A stretch of DNA of 64,000 nt from Paenibacillus sp. FSL H8-0048 (GCF_038002825.1 NZ_JBBODF010000001.1:2046001-2110000), one strand, 5' to 3'. Shown: positions 16,147 to 25,121, counted from the stretch's first letter. Notes: generated by a model not told the origin, from the letters alone. Numbers and translations are program-made.

Positions 16147-18264
16147 TCAGCGGGTACTGTACCCCTTGCCGGATTCCGCGCTGCCGTCCGTTTGCCCTTC
16201 CGTGACCCCGCCATTTTTGCCATATCCCACGATATAGGTATCTGTAAGCTTATAGGAACGCCGGGCCACCCTGTCTTTCGTATTGCCTTCTATAGTAAAT
16301 ACTGTTTTGGACTTGCTGTCATAGCCTGTGACGATGCCTGTATGGTTCTGCCCGCTGCGGGTAAAAAAGATCACATCTCCGGCCTTCGGCGTATATCCCG
16401 AGGAGCGTTTGCTGTATCGGCCTTGCTTGATGTACCATTGTCTCCCGGCTTCAACACTTGCATATTTGGGTACTACACTGCCCAGGATTCCGGCTTCATT
16501 AGCGACATAGGAGACGAACATCGCACACCAGGGCTGATAGTTCAGCCCATACCATTTGCCGTAAGGCGTATTGTTGTCACCGCTTTTTTTGCCTTTGGGG
16601 ACATGCTCCTTGAAGCCCTTCGCCAGTTCCTTCTCAGCGGCCGCAAGGAATTTATCAATGCCAGGGGGATTCCCGGTACTGCCGCCGTTTACACCGCCCT
16701 TAGCGTCCGGTGCTTCGGGCTTCGGTTTGGGTGGAAGCTGAGGATTCCCGGAGGGAGCCTGAAGCGCCGCGCTTTCCTTATAGGTGTTGTTGCGCCGGGT
16801 GGTATATTTGCCCATGACCTCATCTTTTAATGCTGCATGATGAATATTCTTGAGCGTCAGCGGAAGACCCGCCTTACGCACCGCCTCCACCACCCGGTTC
16901 GCTCCGCGCGGCGACTGATTCTTAAGATCCGCATAATAGACCAGCGCCTGGGGATCGGTAATGCCGAGCTTTCTCCCGCTATCCAGATAGACCTGAACAT
17001 CCTTGCGGGCCTGCTCATCCTGTGCCTCCTTCCCTGCCTTGGCCGTCAATAAGGCGGCAAGCGCTTCTTTCTCCTTCAAGGTCAGCACCCGGGTATACCA
17101 CCATTTATCCTGCTTGGCGTACTTGATGAGATCGTTCGCCAGACTGGCAGGCAGATGCTTCTTGAGCTTGGCTTCGTAATCTCTCTGGGATGGCGTTATA
17201 TTCATTTTCTTGAAGGTGAGGAGGATCAGCTCCCTGGCCCGTTCGCCGTGCCACTGTATTTTCCCGACACTTAAGCAGCCGCCGTCATCTGGAACCACAG
17301 TACCGTAATTGCCTTCATTGCCAAAAATCACGCCCATCGCCAGATCCGTAAGCTTCGTCTCTGTGAGCGTGTTGCTGCCCATTCCGGCGGAAGAATCAGC
17401 CTGCTTCAGCTCACTGAACAGCTTCTTCCAGGTGTGCGGGCCTACGACACCGGCCACATCGCCTGTATTGCCCAGGGCATGGTCTGATTTAAAGGCATTC
17501 ACCGCCTGCTTCGTCTTGGCGTCGAAACGGCCGTTCACCGTCACCTCATAGCCAAGCTCACGCAGCCGGATTTGCATGATCCGCACCTGCTCAGAGTACT
17601 CATGAGGGCTATATTTTAGCCCGCCCTGAATGACGCCGAACAAGTAGAGCCAGGTCATCTCGCCTACGATCCCGGCATCCTTGCCTGTATTGCCCAGTCC
17701 ATAGGTCTTCTTAAAAGCATTAACAGCCTGCTTAGTCTGCTTGCCGAAATAACCGTCTGCTTCAAGCGGATACCCTAATTCAGTCAGACGCTGTTGCAGC
17801 AGCACCACCTCTTTGCTGTAGACATCGGGATTATACGAGAGCTTGGAAGTAAGTGCTTTAACCCCCTCCGGCAATACCAAAGCTGCCGTTTTGGAGGCTG
17901 CGGCTGAGCCTTTGTTCTGAGAAATACCGGGCGCACTCTGCTTTTTGACAGCTATCCGCTCCAGCCTGATGGTAGACTGCTTCTCTTCCCGCTGATACTG
18001 ATCTGCCGCCCAGATTAGCGCAGCCGCTTTGCGGTCCAAGTCACTGGAGAGCGTTCCCGCCAGCGCCTTGATTTGCTTAAGCAGGCTCTCCACACCATAG
18101 GCGGCAGACTGTACATAACCTTCTGTGTACAGCTCGCGGGTTCTTGAAGCAGAATGGCCTGCCGTCTTCTGCATATTGGTGCTGCTCCCGCTGATCTCCC
18201 GGCCCATCCGCTTCAAGCCGGCCGACAGCTCAGTCAGCCTTGTACGATCAACCTTTTGCGCCAC
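16147..18264 (-). CDS. Cell-wall hydrolase with T7-type N-terminal domain, two PG-binding, lysozyme-like and CHAP domains
   Basis: A 705-residue protein with GTG start after GGAGGGCGGGATA. Residues 1-100 resemble the toxins' N-terminal domain (LSAGLKRMGREI, YTEGYVQS, DRKAAALIWAADQYQ). Residues about 133-283 are two PG_binding_1 repeats (LQQRLTELGYPLEADGYFGK; MQIRLRELGYEVTVNGRFDA). Residues about 298-480 look lysozyme-like (FGNEGNYGTVVPDDGGCLSV, then GKIQWH), with a candidate catalytic Glu near 315. Residues about 540-685 are a CHAP domain with PWCAMFVSYVANEAG (Cys near 580) and NHTGIVTGYD (His near 640). No Sec signal peptide. It could open the wall for the secretion apparatus, as EssH does in staphylococci, or act as an antibacterial effector. 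Confidence 0.85.
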   Translation of the reverse strand: MAQKVDRTRLTELSAGLKRMGREISGSSTNMQKTAGHSASRTRELYTEGYVQSAAYGVESLLKQIKALAGTLSSDLDRKAAALIWAADQYQREEKQSTIRLERIAVKKQSAPGISQNKGSAAASKTAALVLPEGVKALTSKLSYNPDVYSKEVVLLQQRLTELGYPLEADGYFGKQTKQAVNAFKKTYGLGNTGKDAGIVGEMTWLYLFGVIQGGLKYSPHEYSEQVRIMQIRLRELGYEVTVNGRFDAKTKQAVNAFKSDHALGNTGDVAGVVGPHTWKKLFSELKQADSSAGMGSNTLTETKLTDLAMGVIFGNEGNYGTVVPDDGGCLSVGKIQWHGERARELILLTFKKMNITPSQRDYEAKLKKHLPASLANDLIKYAKQDKWWYTRVLTLKEKEALAALLTAKAGKEAQDEQARKDVQVYLDSGRKLGITDPQALVYYADLKNQSPRGANRVVEAVRKAGLPLTLKNIHHAALKDEVMGKYTTRRNNTYKESAALQAPSGNPQLPPKPKPEAPDAKGGVNGGSTGNPPGIDKFLAAAEKELAKGFKEHVPKGKKSGDNNTPYGKWYGLNYQPWCAMFVSYVANEAGILGSVVPKYASVEAGRQWYIKQGRYSKRSSGYTPKAGDVIFFTRSGQNHTGIVTGYDSKSKTVFTIEGNTKDRVARRSYKLTDTYIVGYGKNGGVTEGQTDGSAESGKGYSTR

Positions 18265-18360
18265 TATCCCGCCCTCCTTCCGCCTGCTTCACTTCTATGT
18301 CTGAACCATCACTTTCATGATGTCTGATGTTCTGAAGTTATGTATGATAAGCATAGCCGC

Positions 18361-18382
18361 GCCGGAAGCTTATGCTTCCGGC
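18361..18382 (-). other. Perfect 9-bp hairpin in the WXG100-hydrolase gap
   Basis: GCCGGAAGC, loop of four bases, GCTTCCGGC. No T-run follows on the minus strand, so it is not a typical terminator. It lies in the 144-base gap after the WXG100 gene. It may stabilise or process the WXG100 message so that it accumulates above the downstream genes. Inference only. Confidence 0.45.
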
Positions 18383-18408
18383 CGCCTATACCTATATTTC
18401 GCCTGCTT

Positions 18409-18699
18409 CTATCTGCGAAGCTGGCTGGCAATATCGCGATCGCTTTGTTCCTTGATCTCTGCTACCTTGTTCAATTGCATACTGATGCCATTCACACACT
18501 CGACCAGCTTGTCGAGCGACGGCTTCAACTGGTTAAATTCCTCAATGAAGGCCTTGGAGGATTCACCTTGCCACCATGCTTCAGCAGCTTTGATCTCACT
18601 ATCCAGCTTGTTGATGATATCTTTAGCACTTTGGCCTTTAGCTTTAATGGAACTGGCTACACTTCTAGCCTGCTCAGGACTGAACACCTGTTTCACCAT
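18409..18699 (-). CDS. esxA: WXG100 family T7SS substrate (EsxA-like)
   Basis: 96 residues if started at the ATG at 18699, eight bases after GGGAGG; an upstream GTG at 18708 abuts the ribosome binding site and is less likely. Two helices separated by AEAWWQGESSKAF, the WXG turn (W-Q-G), fit a helical hairpin of the usual ~100-residue length. The C-terminal helix ends EIKEQSDRDIASQLRR; YxxxD/E is not obvious. These proteins are exported as dimers by EssC-type motors. It lies directly upstream of the hydrolase and downstream of the second WXG100-like gene. Confidence 0.88.
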   Translation of the reverse strand: MVKQVFSPEQARSVASSIKAKGQSAKDIINKLDSEIKAAEAWWQGESSKAFIEEFNQLKPSLDKLVECVNGISMQLNKVAEIKEQSDRDIASQLRR

Positions 18700-18732
18700 T
18701 CGATTCACCTCCCTTCGTGGAATCTATTGCCG

Positions 18733-19068
18733 TTACTTCTTCCTCGCAGCGGCTGCGGCCAGCGCACGGCGGGCCTCTTCTTCCGCCTTCGCCTTCGCCC
18801 TGCGTTCATCGTCAGCCCGCTGGACAGCGCCCGCCAGGGCCTGCAGCTGATTCTGCAGCTCCCGCATCTGTCCAAGCAAACGGGTTACATCCCGGGTAAT
18901 CTCCTGATACTCGCTGCGGTAAGTATCCCCGGCTCCGCCCTTCCACCAGCTGATGCTCTGAGCGGCACTGCTGTCATTCTTACTCTGCTCCCGGCGGATA
19001 TCCTCCGCCGCACTGCTTACATTTCCTGACTGCCGGCGGATTTCTTGCGGCGTAGGCAACAAGCTCAC
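18733..19068 (-). CDS. Second WXG100-like protein with charged C-terminal tail
   Basis: 111 residues from the GTG at 19068; TTG at 19059 (eight bases after GGAGG) may be the true start. Two helices flank ISWWKGGAGDTY, the WXG motif. The C-terminal tail (RADDERRAKAKAEEEARRAL, then AAAAARKK) is highly charged and alanine-rich, longer than in typical EsxA. It lies between essC and the first WXG100 gene with short gaps, so the two may form a heterodimeric pair like EsxA/EsxB. Confidence 0.82.
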   Translation of the reverse strand: MSLLPTPQEIRRQSGNVSSAAEDIRREQSKNDSSAAQSISWWKGGAGDTYRSEYQEITRDVTRLLGQMRELQNQLQALAGAVQRADDERRAKAKAEEEARRALAAAAARKK

Positions 19069-19095
19069 CTCCTCAATTAGGACTACACGCAGGCC

Positions 19096-22000
19096 CTAAG
19101 TGGCCGTACGGATACCCGAGTATTTATTCTTCAGAATCAGGTAGCCATCGCCCGGCTCCAGATCCTTCTCCTTCTCACCGTAAGGCAACCGGACATTGAA
19201 CAGATTCTGATCCTTCAGGCTGCCCAGCTGAAGTCCGCATTGTTCCTCGCGGACCGCCTTTCCGAGTCCGTCCCAGTTCCCGGCCAGTTCGGAGGTGTTA
19301 TCTCCGGCAATAACGGCAACCTTAAGCGCCCGTTCCTGCTTCACCATTCGTTCCAGCAATTCTTTCAAGGCATAGAGATCACCATTCGTGAACTCCGTAA
19401 GCCGGTCAATGACGAAGACGATACGCGGCCATGAGGCAAGCAGCTCTTCGGCTGCACCGCCTCTGCTCTTGACCTCCAGCAGGGAGCGGCGTCTGGCCTC
19501 CAGCTCATTCTTGATTTCTTCTACGAAGGCATACATATCTTCTACGCCTGCCAAATCCGTTACGCCGGGCTGCCCCAGCACACTGTAGATTCCCATACTC
19601 CCCGAATCAAGCGCATAGATGGCGGTCTTCCCAGACTGTCTCAGCAGCTGTGTGACCCAGGATACCAGCAATGTGCTTTTACCGGACATGGGATCTCCGG
19701 CTACCATAACGATAGGTGTTGTGTCCAGATCCAGGACGACAGGCTGAAGGTCGCCATCTGCAAGTCCAATCGCCAGCCGCCCTTCCGGCAGGGCACAAGC
19801 CTCATTCAGCTTCCTTATGTCGATGGATGCTGGCATCACCGGAATTCGCGGTGCTTCCGTTAACAGCCCGGCGTCTGCCTGTTTACGCAAGTGAAGTATC
19901 CACTGCTCTACTCCACCATGCTTCTGCTCCGGCAGGAGCGGCAATGCCGTCTGGAACTCCAGCGGAGGCTTGCCGCGCACAAGTCCCCGGCCGGCCGCGC
20001 GTGATGGCTCCAGGCCTTCCGTGCGGCCGACAATCATTTCATATTCGCTTTTCTCCGTCATCTGCAGGCTGATGGCATTCTTGAAATTGATGGCGAACTT
20101 ATAGCGCACAAGCGAAGCATTGGTAGCCGTAACCACCATATAGATTCCATATTTGGTCCCTTCCCGCGCCAGCACCACCATCTGCTCATCCAGTTCCTCA
20201 TAGGTCTCCGATAAGGCGAAGTAGTTGTCAATCACAAGAACCAAAGACGCCAGCTTGCCGATCCTTGCCCGGTAATCGGCAAAGCCATCCGCCCCGCTGT
20301 CCTCAAAAATCCGCTTGCGCTCATTCATGGTGCGGAACAGGAACTTAGTAAACTGGAGAATAGTCTTCTCCTGCTCCAGCGTCATCACGCCTCCGCAATG
20401 GGGCAGCGCTTCAAGCGCTTTGAACGAAGATCCTCCGCAATCCATCAAATACAGATGTACGTCTTCCGGTGAATACCGGTACGCCGCTGACAAGCATAAG
20501 GTTCTCAGCAACATCGTTTTGCCCGTGCCTGGCGCACCGTAAATGAAGAGATTGCCTTCCCCCGCCAAATCAAGCATCAATGCTTCCTGCCTTTGCCCGC
20601 GCGGGTCATCTGCAAGTCCAGCAGGGATACTTAGCGTCTCCTTGACTGCCGGCCAGCCGCCGGTTTCATTCCAGCCCCCGCCAGCCTTGTACAATTCCCC
20701 TAAATGCACCGTTTCAGGGAGCGGAGGATGCCAGGGTCCGGGGAGCGGGTGAATGTTCGCACTCTGTGCTGAAGCTGCCAGCCATAGGGCCACGCTCTCC
20801 AGTTGGCTTGGTACCTCCATCTCAGGCAGCTTCTCTTCATCCAGCGGATAGATCTGCTCCTGTTTGCCGTTGAGCTGCAGCCGGTAAATGCGCTTGTGCC
20901 GGAGGTGATGCCTTTGCACGTTGCCAGGTTCATACATCGCTCCAGAGTAAGCCGACTGGAACATCTCAAAGATCTCGTCATTCCCCACCTGGATAAACGC
21001 CCGCCCCGGCTCCTTGATCATTGCCGCATCCGGACGCTTAATAACATCCTTGCTGTCCGCTTCATCCTGGACCTTCAGACAGATCTTGAATTTCGCATTG
21101 CTCCAGATCTGATCATCCACGATTCCTGCCGGCTTCTGCGTAGCCAGGATCAGATGCACCCCCAGGCTTCGCCCTACTCTCGCGGCACTGACCAATTCCT
21201 TCATAAAGTCGGGCTGATCCTGCTTCAGCTCCGCGAATTCATCGGCAATCATGATCAGATGCGGAATAGGCGTCATGCCACGTTCCATTCCTCCGTTATG
21301 ATACAGCTTCTGATAGCGGTCGATATTGTTGACCCCTTGTTCAGCGAACAGCCGCTGGCGGCGCAGCAGCTCGCTTTTGATAGAGAGCAGCGCCCGGTTC
21401 GTCTCATTCCCGCCCAGGTTGGTAATCGTCCCCACCAGGTGAGGGAGTCCCCGGAATACATCAGCCATCCCGCCGCCCTTGTAGTCAATCAGGACAAAAA
21501 CCAGGTCATGCGGATGATAGTGGATCGCCAGTGAAATAATCAGGCTCTGAAGCAGCTCGCTTTTGCCCGAGCCTGTGGTTCCAGCTACCAGACCATGGGG
21601 ACCATGCCCGCTCTCATGCAGATCCAGGCGGAATGAGGTTCCGCCTGCACGGACACCAATAGGGACACTCATTCCCCTGAACGTCTTGTTGCGGTTCCAA
21701 ATGGACGGGAAATCCAGTTCCTCCACGGTACGGACCCCCAGCATGTCCAGCAGGGTGACCGAAGCAGGAAGAGCAAACGCGGCTCCTGTGGACCGCAGAC
21801 GTAGAGGGGCCAGCTTACGGGCCGACTGTTCAAGCGTTCTCGTATTCACCTGATCGGGTACGAAAGTCAGCTTGACTCCCGATATCTTATCCGCCAGCTC
21901 AGCACTCTTGTTGTTCATATGGATTACGATGCGGCTGTTCATCGGCAGATAGGCCTTATTGGCTGCAATGAACATTGAGGATACACCCAGCCTCGCATTC

Positions 22001-22989
22001 CCGTTATACAGATAATTGTAGATGGGTTCATTCTCCAGCAGCGAAGGATCTTCAATGATAAAGACATAATGCGGATGCAGGCTGCCGGGAACCGTGCGCA
22101 GCTCCCGCTCTCTCAGAATCTCCTGCAATTCACCCAGTACAGGATGAGCCATAGGCCGGCCGCAGAGCAGGTAACGGGTGGTGAAATCTTCATTCCACAC
22201 ATGGGGCAGATGCTTAAGCCAGCTCCAGTCTTGAACCCGTTCTTCCGGCACCAGCAGCACGAGCTTCACATCGTCGTATCCGTGATGCGTCACCAACTGC
22301 AGGACCATCTGCTGCAGCAGCTGCCGGGTTCGCTCTGTTTCCCCTGCGAGGCCGCAGATTTCAGCTTCCAGCAGGTTAACCGTAACCGGTGCATCAGGAA
22401 CCTTGGCGAACTCCAGCGCCAGCCGGTGCGGCTCCATCAGCAGCGGGTCGTTCTCCAGCACGACTGCCTGCTTGTTGTATACGACACGCAGAGCGGACAG
22501 CACACTGCCTACCCCCAGCCGCAAGGAGAGGAAATCCTGGTGAACCGGCGTCCGTTCCCACAGCTTGCTGTCATGATGCTGAAGTCTGTGCAGGCAAGCC
22601 TCAGGCTCCGGGTTCATCTCGTGCAGCGCCTTGCTCTGCTGGGTCCGGGCCAGTGACAGCTCGGCCCGGACATCGGCAATATATTGCAGATACTTCTGCT
22701 CCCGCTCCTTCTTCTGCCGGTTATACTTACGGATCTGTGACGCTGCACCCGTGAAGGAGAACAGAAGCGTGGTTACCGTCATGGCAATGGAGAGCATCAT
22801 ATACATAGACTGGGCTGTCAGGGCCAGAAGCACTGTAATGACAAGCATTACGGCAGGGGGCACCAGCAGTGCCATCCAGGCGATCTCCGGTTTGGCATAG
22901 GCATGCGGAGGATTCGGAATTTCCAGTTCACCGCCAGGCATATCCGGTAAAAATCTCGGCTGGCGGCTGAATTCGTATACTTTTGCCAT
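19096..22989 (-). CDS. essC: EssC/EccC-type T7SS motor ATPase (three FtsK-like domains)
   Basis: Start at ATG 22989 (MAKVYEF), six bases after AAGGGGG, giving 1297 residues. Two membrane segments at about residues 37-80 (MALLVPPAVMLVITVLLALT; MMLSIAMTVTTLLFSFTG). Three P-loop domains follow: TTGSGKSE (about 467), APGTGKTM (about 816), DPMSGKST (about 1096). A Walker B is LVFVLIDYKGGG and a DEF box is HLIMIADEFAELK. No N-terminal FHA domains, unlike staphylococcal or Bacillus EssC; the layout is that of a fused EccC. It is the energy source and substrate receptor for WXG100 export. Genes for a YukD-like protein lie upstream and the WXG100 pair downstream. Confidence 0.93.
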   Translation of the reverse strand: MAKVYEFSRQPRFLPDMPGGELEIPNPPHAYAKPEIAWMALLVPPAVMLVITVLLALTAQSMYMMLSIAMTVTTLLFSFTGAASQIRKYNRQKKEREQKYLQYIADVRAELSLARTQQSKALHEMNPEPEACLHRLQHHDSKLWERTPVHQDFLSLRLGVGSVLSALRVVYNKQAVVLENDPLLMEPHRLALEFAKVPDAPVTVNLLEAEICGLAGETERTRQLLQQMVLQLVTHHGYDDVKLVLLVPEERVQDWSWLKHLPHVWNEDFTTRYLLCGRPMAHPVLGELQEILRERELRTVPGSLHPHYVFIIEDPSLLENEPIYNYLYNGNARLGVSSMFIAANKAYLPMNSRIVIHMNNKSAELADKISGVKLTFVPDQVNTRTLEQSARKLAPLRLRSTGAAFALPASVTLLDMLGVRTVEELDFPSIWNRNKTFRGMSVPIGVRAGGTSFRLDLHESGHGPHGLVAGTTGSGKSELLQSLIISLAIHYHPHDLVFVLIDYKGGGMADVFRGLPHLVGTITNLGGNETNRALLSIKSELLRRQRLFAEQGVNNIDRYQKLYHNGGMERGMTPIPHLIMIADEFAELKQDQPDFMKELVSAARVGRSLGVHLILATQKPAGIVDDQIWSNAKFKICLKVQDEADSKDVIKRPDAAMIKEPGRAFIQVGNDEIFEMFQSAYSGAMYEPGNVQRHHLRHKRIYRLQLNGKQEQIYPLDEEKLPEMEVPSQLESVALWLAASAQSANIHPLPGPWHPPLPETVHLGELYKAGGGWNETGGWPAVKETLSIPAGLADDPRGQRQEALMLDLAGEGNLFIYGAPGTGKTMLLRTLCLSAAYRYSPEDVHLYLMDCGGSSFKALEALPHCGGVMTLEQEKTILQFTKFLFRTMNERKRIFEDSGADGFADYRARIGKLASLVLVIDNYFALSETYEELDEQMVVLAREGTKYGIYMVVTATNASLVRYKFAINFKNAISLQMTEKSEYEMIVGRTEGLEPSRAAGRGLVRGKPPLEFQTALPLLPEQKHGGVEQWILHLRKQADAGLLTEAPRIPVMPASIDIRKLNEACALPEGRLAIGLADGDLQPVVLDLDTTPIVMVAGDPMSGKSTLLVSWVTQLLRQSGKTAIYALDSGSMGIYSVLGQPGVTDLAGVEDMYAFVEEIKNELEARRRSLLEVKSRGGAAEELLASWPRIVFVIDRLTEFTNGDLYALKELLERMVKQERALKVAVIAGDNTSELAGNWDGLGKAVREEQCGLQLGSLKDQNLFNVRLPYGEKEKDLEPGDGYLILKNKYSGIRTAT

Positions 22990-23000
22990 CTTCATCCCCC

Positions 23001-23837
23001 TTAACGAAATCTGTCTGCCTGAAAGCGGACCGCCTGTCCGCCAGACAGTGGCATGGTGTACCAAGACTCTTGGTGAACAAAGAACAGTTGCCCGTCAACC
23101 CTATGTATGCGGTCTGCACGTTCCCCATAGATGCGCAGGCTCTCACCAGACTTCAGATCAAGTCTATAAATCGAGCCGTCATTGCCCGCATTGCAGCAGT
23201 AGATGTAACCACCTTCACTGATCATGCTGAGCGGAATCAGGTCCGGGTAGGCTTCACGCTCACCGGACAGCGGATCAAGCAGCGTCAAAGCATGTCCGTT
23301 CGTCAGATCCGCATACAGGAGCCGTGCTCCGCAAGTCTGCAGATAAGCAGCGCCTCCCTCAGTCAGCCGGGTAGAGCGGTTACCCTCCAATGGACAACTA
23401 TAGATACCTTGTGCGCAAGCATAATAGAGCTGTTCTCCCAAGATCGTATAGCATTGCACCACACTGTCCGTAAGGCGTTCGGGCTTGCGTCCATCCGGCA
23501 GGCAGCGGTACAATCTGCCATCCTTCTCGTTGATGTAATACAGCCAACCTGCCTGGAGCCTGATCTCGCGGCAAGGCTCTTGAAGCACCACTTTCAGCTC
23601 CTGTGTTCCCGTATCCACTCTAACCAGGACATTGCCACGGCTCTGGTCACTGGCGAACAGCATGCCGCCCGCTTCATTCATGAACCAGAGGATTCCCGGC
23701 AGCCCTGCAGCTGAGCCTTCATCCCTGTTTAACAGGTAAGTGCCCGGTTCCGGCTCCAGCGTCCCGCAGAGATCCGTGATGTAGAACGCACCCGGACTCT
23801 GTAACAGAAGTCCGCCGCCTGCAATATTATCGTTCAT
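23001..23837 (-). CDS. DUF5050-like beta-propeller protein
   Basis: A 278-residue protein made of repeated strands such as GWLYYINEKDGRLYRCLPDG, EQLYYACAQGIYSCPLEGNR and GQLFFVHQESWYTMPLSGGQ. The repeated (W/L)YY.N..D...(I/L)YR pattern fits DUF5050/low-density-lipoprotein-receptor-like propellers. No signal peptide or membrane segment, so it is probably cytosolic. Gap of 11 bases to essC and 4 bases to the yukD-like gene show tight cotranscription, so it is likely a cytosolic partner of the motor. Function unknown. Confidence 0.75.
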   Translation of the reverse strand: MNDNIAGGGLLLQSPGAFYITDLCGTLEPEPGTYLLNRDEGSAAGLPGILWFMNEAGGMLFASDQSRGNVLVRVDTGTQELKVVLQEPCREIRLQAGWLYYINEKDGRLYRCLPDGRKPERLTDSVVQCYTILGEQLYYACAQGIYSCPLEGNRSTRLTEGGAAYLQTCGARLLYADLTNGHALTLLDPLSGEREAYPDLIPLSMISEGGYIYCCNAGNDGSIYRLDLKSGESLRIYGERADRIHRVDGQLFFVHQESWYTMPLSGGQAVRFQADRFR

Positions 23838-23841
23838 GCTG

Positions 23842-24078
23842 TCATTCCTCTCCTATCAGTGTCAGCAGCGCGCCGTGGCTGACACCCTCTTCCTCAAGTG
23901 AACGTGCGCTCTCCAGAATACGGCCCAGCGGCTCTGCCTGCAGCCTGCCTCTCTGCGGCTGCTTCAGCACAAGCGGCTCCTCCAGCATCTCCAGCAGTTC
24001 AGATACCGGGATCTCCGCGGGCAGCTTCAAATCGGCCTCCACCGTTCCTGCCTTCAACGTGACCATCACATATTCCAT
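23842..24078 (-). CDS. yukD: YukD/EsaB-like ubiquitin-fold protein
   Basis: 78 residues: MVTLKAGTVEADLKLPAEIP, then VSELLEMLEE, and a C-terminal half with LGRILESARSLEEEGVSHGA ending LLTLIGEE. Length and strand-helix pattern match the YukD/EsaB family, small cytosolic partners of firmicute T7SS. No C-terminal diglycine. It is the first T7SS gene after the Tad genes, starting 21 bases after the last pseudopilin gene. Confidence 0.82.
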   Translation of the reverse strand: MEYVMVTLKAGTVEADLKLPAEIPVSELLEMLEEPLVLKQPQRGRLQAEPLGRILESARSLEEEGVSHGALLTLIGEE

Positions 24079-24099
24079 CAGCCTCGTCTCCTCCGATCC

Positions 24100-24588
24100 T
24101 TAATTCTTCACAGAGAGTACAGTCATCCGCTCGCCTGTCATAACGAAATCCACATCCTGCCCGGCTTCACGGGCCAGCCGTAAATAGCTGGTCTTGAATA
24201 CATAAGGGACTTCTGCCCGGACATGTACTTCTGTGGTTTCCCGCTCATTCCAGCCCTCAGTCTCATGTCTAAATTCAAGAGTTACCTGTATCGCCTGCTG
24301 CTCACCTGTGAAGGTTAGCTGCCCGCCCTCATTCCTGGTCAGTCCGGCTTTCATCGCTGCACCGAATGCTTCAGCGAAATACTCCGCGAAACGTTCTTCA
24401 TCCACCTCCGCATCCAGCCCCCGCAGCTTCTCATAGACCAGGCTCCGGTCCTTGGCAGAACGCAGCGCGTTATTAAGCGCCGTACTCAGCACAATCTGCT
24501 CGCGTGAAATATTGAACACTTCGGTGAGCGGTGCAATCAGGATGGACAGCATCACAGCGATCAGAATGGACACCGCGAATGTTCTCAA
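24100..24588 (-). CDS. TadE/F-like pseudopilin-type membrane protein
   Basis: About 162 residues from a TTG at 24588 (the frame has no ATG near its start; GTG at 24573 is possible). One N-terminal membrane helix (AVSILIAVMLSILIAPLTEV) is followed by a polar extracytoplasmic domain with VTLEFRHETEGWNERETTEV and AEVPYVFKT. Topology and place after TadBC and a pilin-like gene match TadE/TadF minor pseudopilins, but the sequence is divergent and no cleavage motif is obvious. Confidence 0.6.
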   Translation of the reverse strand: MRTFAVSILIAVMLSILIAPLTEVFNISREQIVLSTALNNALRSAKDRSLVYEKLRGLDAEVDEERFAEYFAEAFGAAMKAGLTRNEGGQLTFTGEQQAIQVTLEFRHETEGWNERETTEVHVRAEVPYVFKTSYLRLAREAGQDVDFVMTGERMTVLSVKN

Positions 24589-24620
24589 GTCCTTCAGTCC
24601 CCGCTTCTCATCTCAGTGAG

Positions 24621-25100
24621 TTAATCGAAATAATAGTCCAGATCCTTATAGTGCTTCAGCCCGACTGAGGTCAGCGAGAAGGATACGGGAATCTCCGTGC
24701 GGATCTCTTCCCCCCATAACCTGACGCTCAGCGGATAAACTGCGCGTACCGTGACCGTCACGGGCTCGCCCCGCTGACGGTAGGGCTTCTCCAGCTCGGT
24801 AGCATTGGCATAGACCGTCTCGTCATCGTTGCCGATGGCCCTGCCGTTATCTTCATTCAAGGCCTCAACCTCGATCTGATCCGGGTGCTCCCTGTAGAGC
24901 GGGCGCTCCTTCAGACGCTTCAGCGCATCATCATAATAGGATTGCTTGATATAATTATCTCCGGCAGCGACCTGTGACAGGTTGAAGGTCTCGATGACCA
25001 GGGTCATGTACCATGGGAAGAAGAACACCAGATTGGTGAACACCATAATGCTGGCTGCCACCACAATCGCGACCAGAAAGGATTTTGCGACACCCCGCAT
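24621..25100 (-). CDS. TadE/F-like pseudopilin-type membrane protein
   Basis: 159 residues with one N-terminal membrane helix (VAIVVAASIMVFTNLVFFFP) and an extracytoplasmic domain (ERPLYREHPDQIEVEALNED; VTVTVRAVYPLSVRLWGEEI). It shares topology and the VxVTVRAxYP style strand with the next gene, so they may be a pair of minor pilins. Start after GGAGGTACACCGGCT. Family assignment rests on topology and neighbourhood. Confidence 0.6.
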   Translation of the reverse strand: MRGVAKSFLVAIVVAASIMVFTNLVFFFPWYMTLVIETFNLSQVAAGDNYIKQSYYDDALKRLKERPLYREHPDQIEVEALNEDNGRAIGNDDETVYANATELEKPYRQRGEPVTVTVRAVYPLSVRLWGEEIRTEIPVSFSLTSVGLKHYKDLDYYFD

Positions 25101-25121
25101 AGCCGGTGTACCTCCTTCAGA

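Noticed and set aside
16101..16223. 41-codon N-terminal extension of the lipoprotein frame
   Set aside because: It lies over the hydrolase 3' end, lacks a signal sequence and the internal ATG at 16100 has the ribosome binding site and lipoprotein signal.
22990..23064. N-terminal extension of EssC into the DUF5050 gene
   Set aside because: The ATG at 22989 is correctly spaced from AAGGGGG; the extension is an out-of-frame read of the previous gene.
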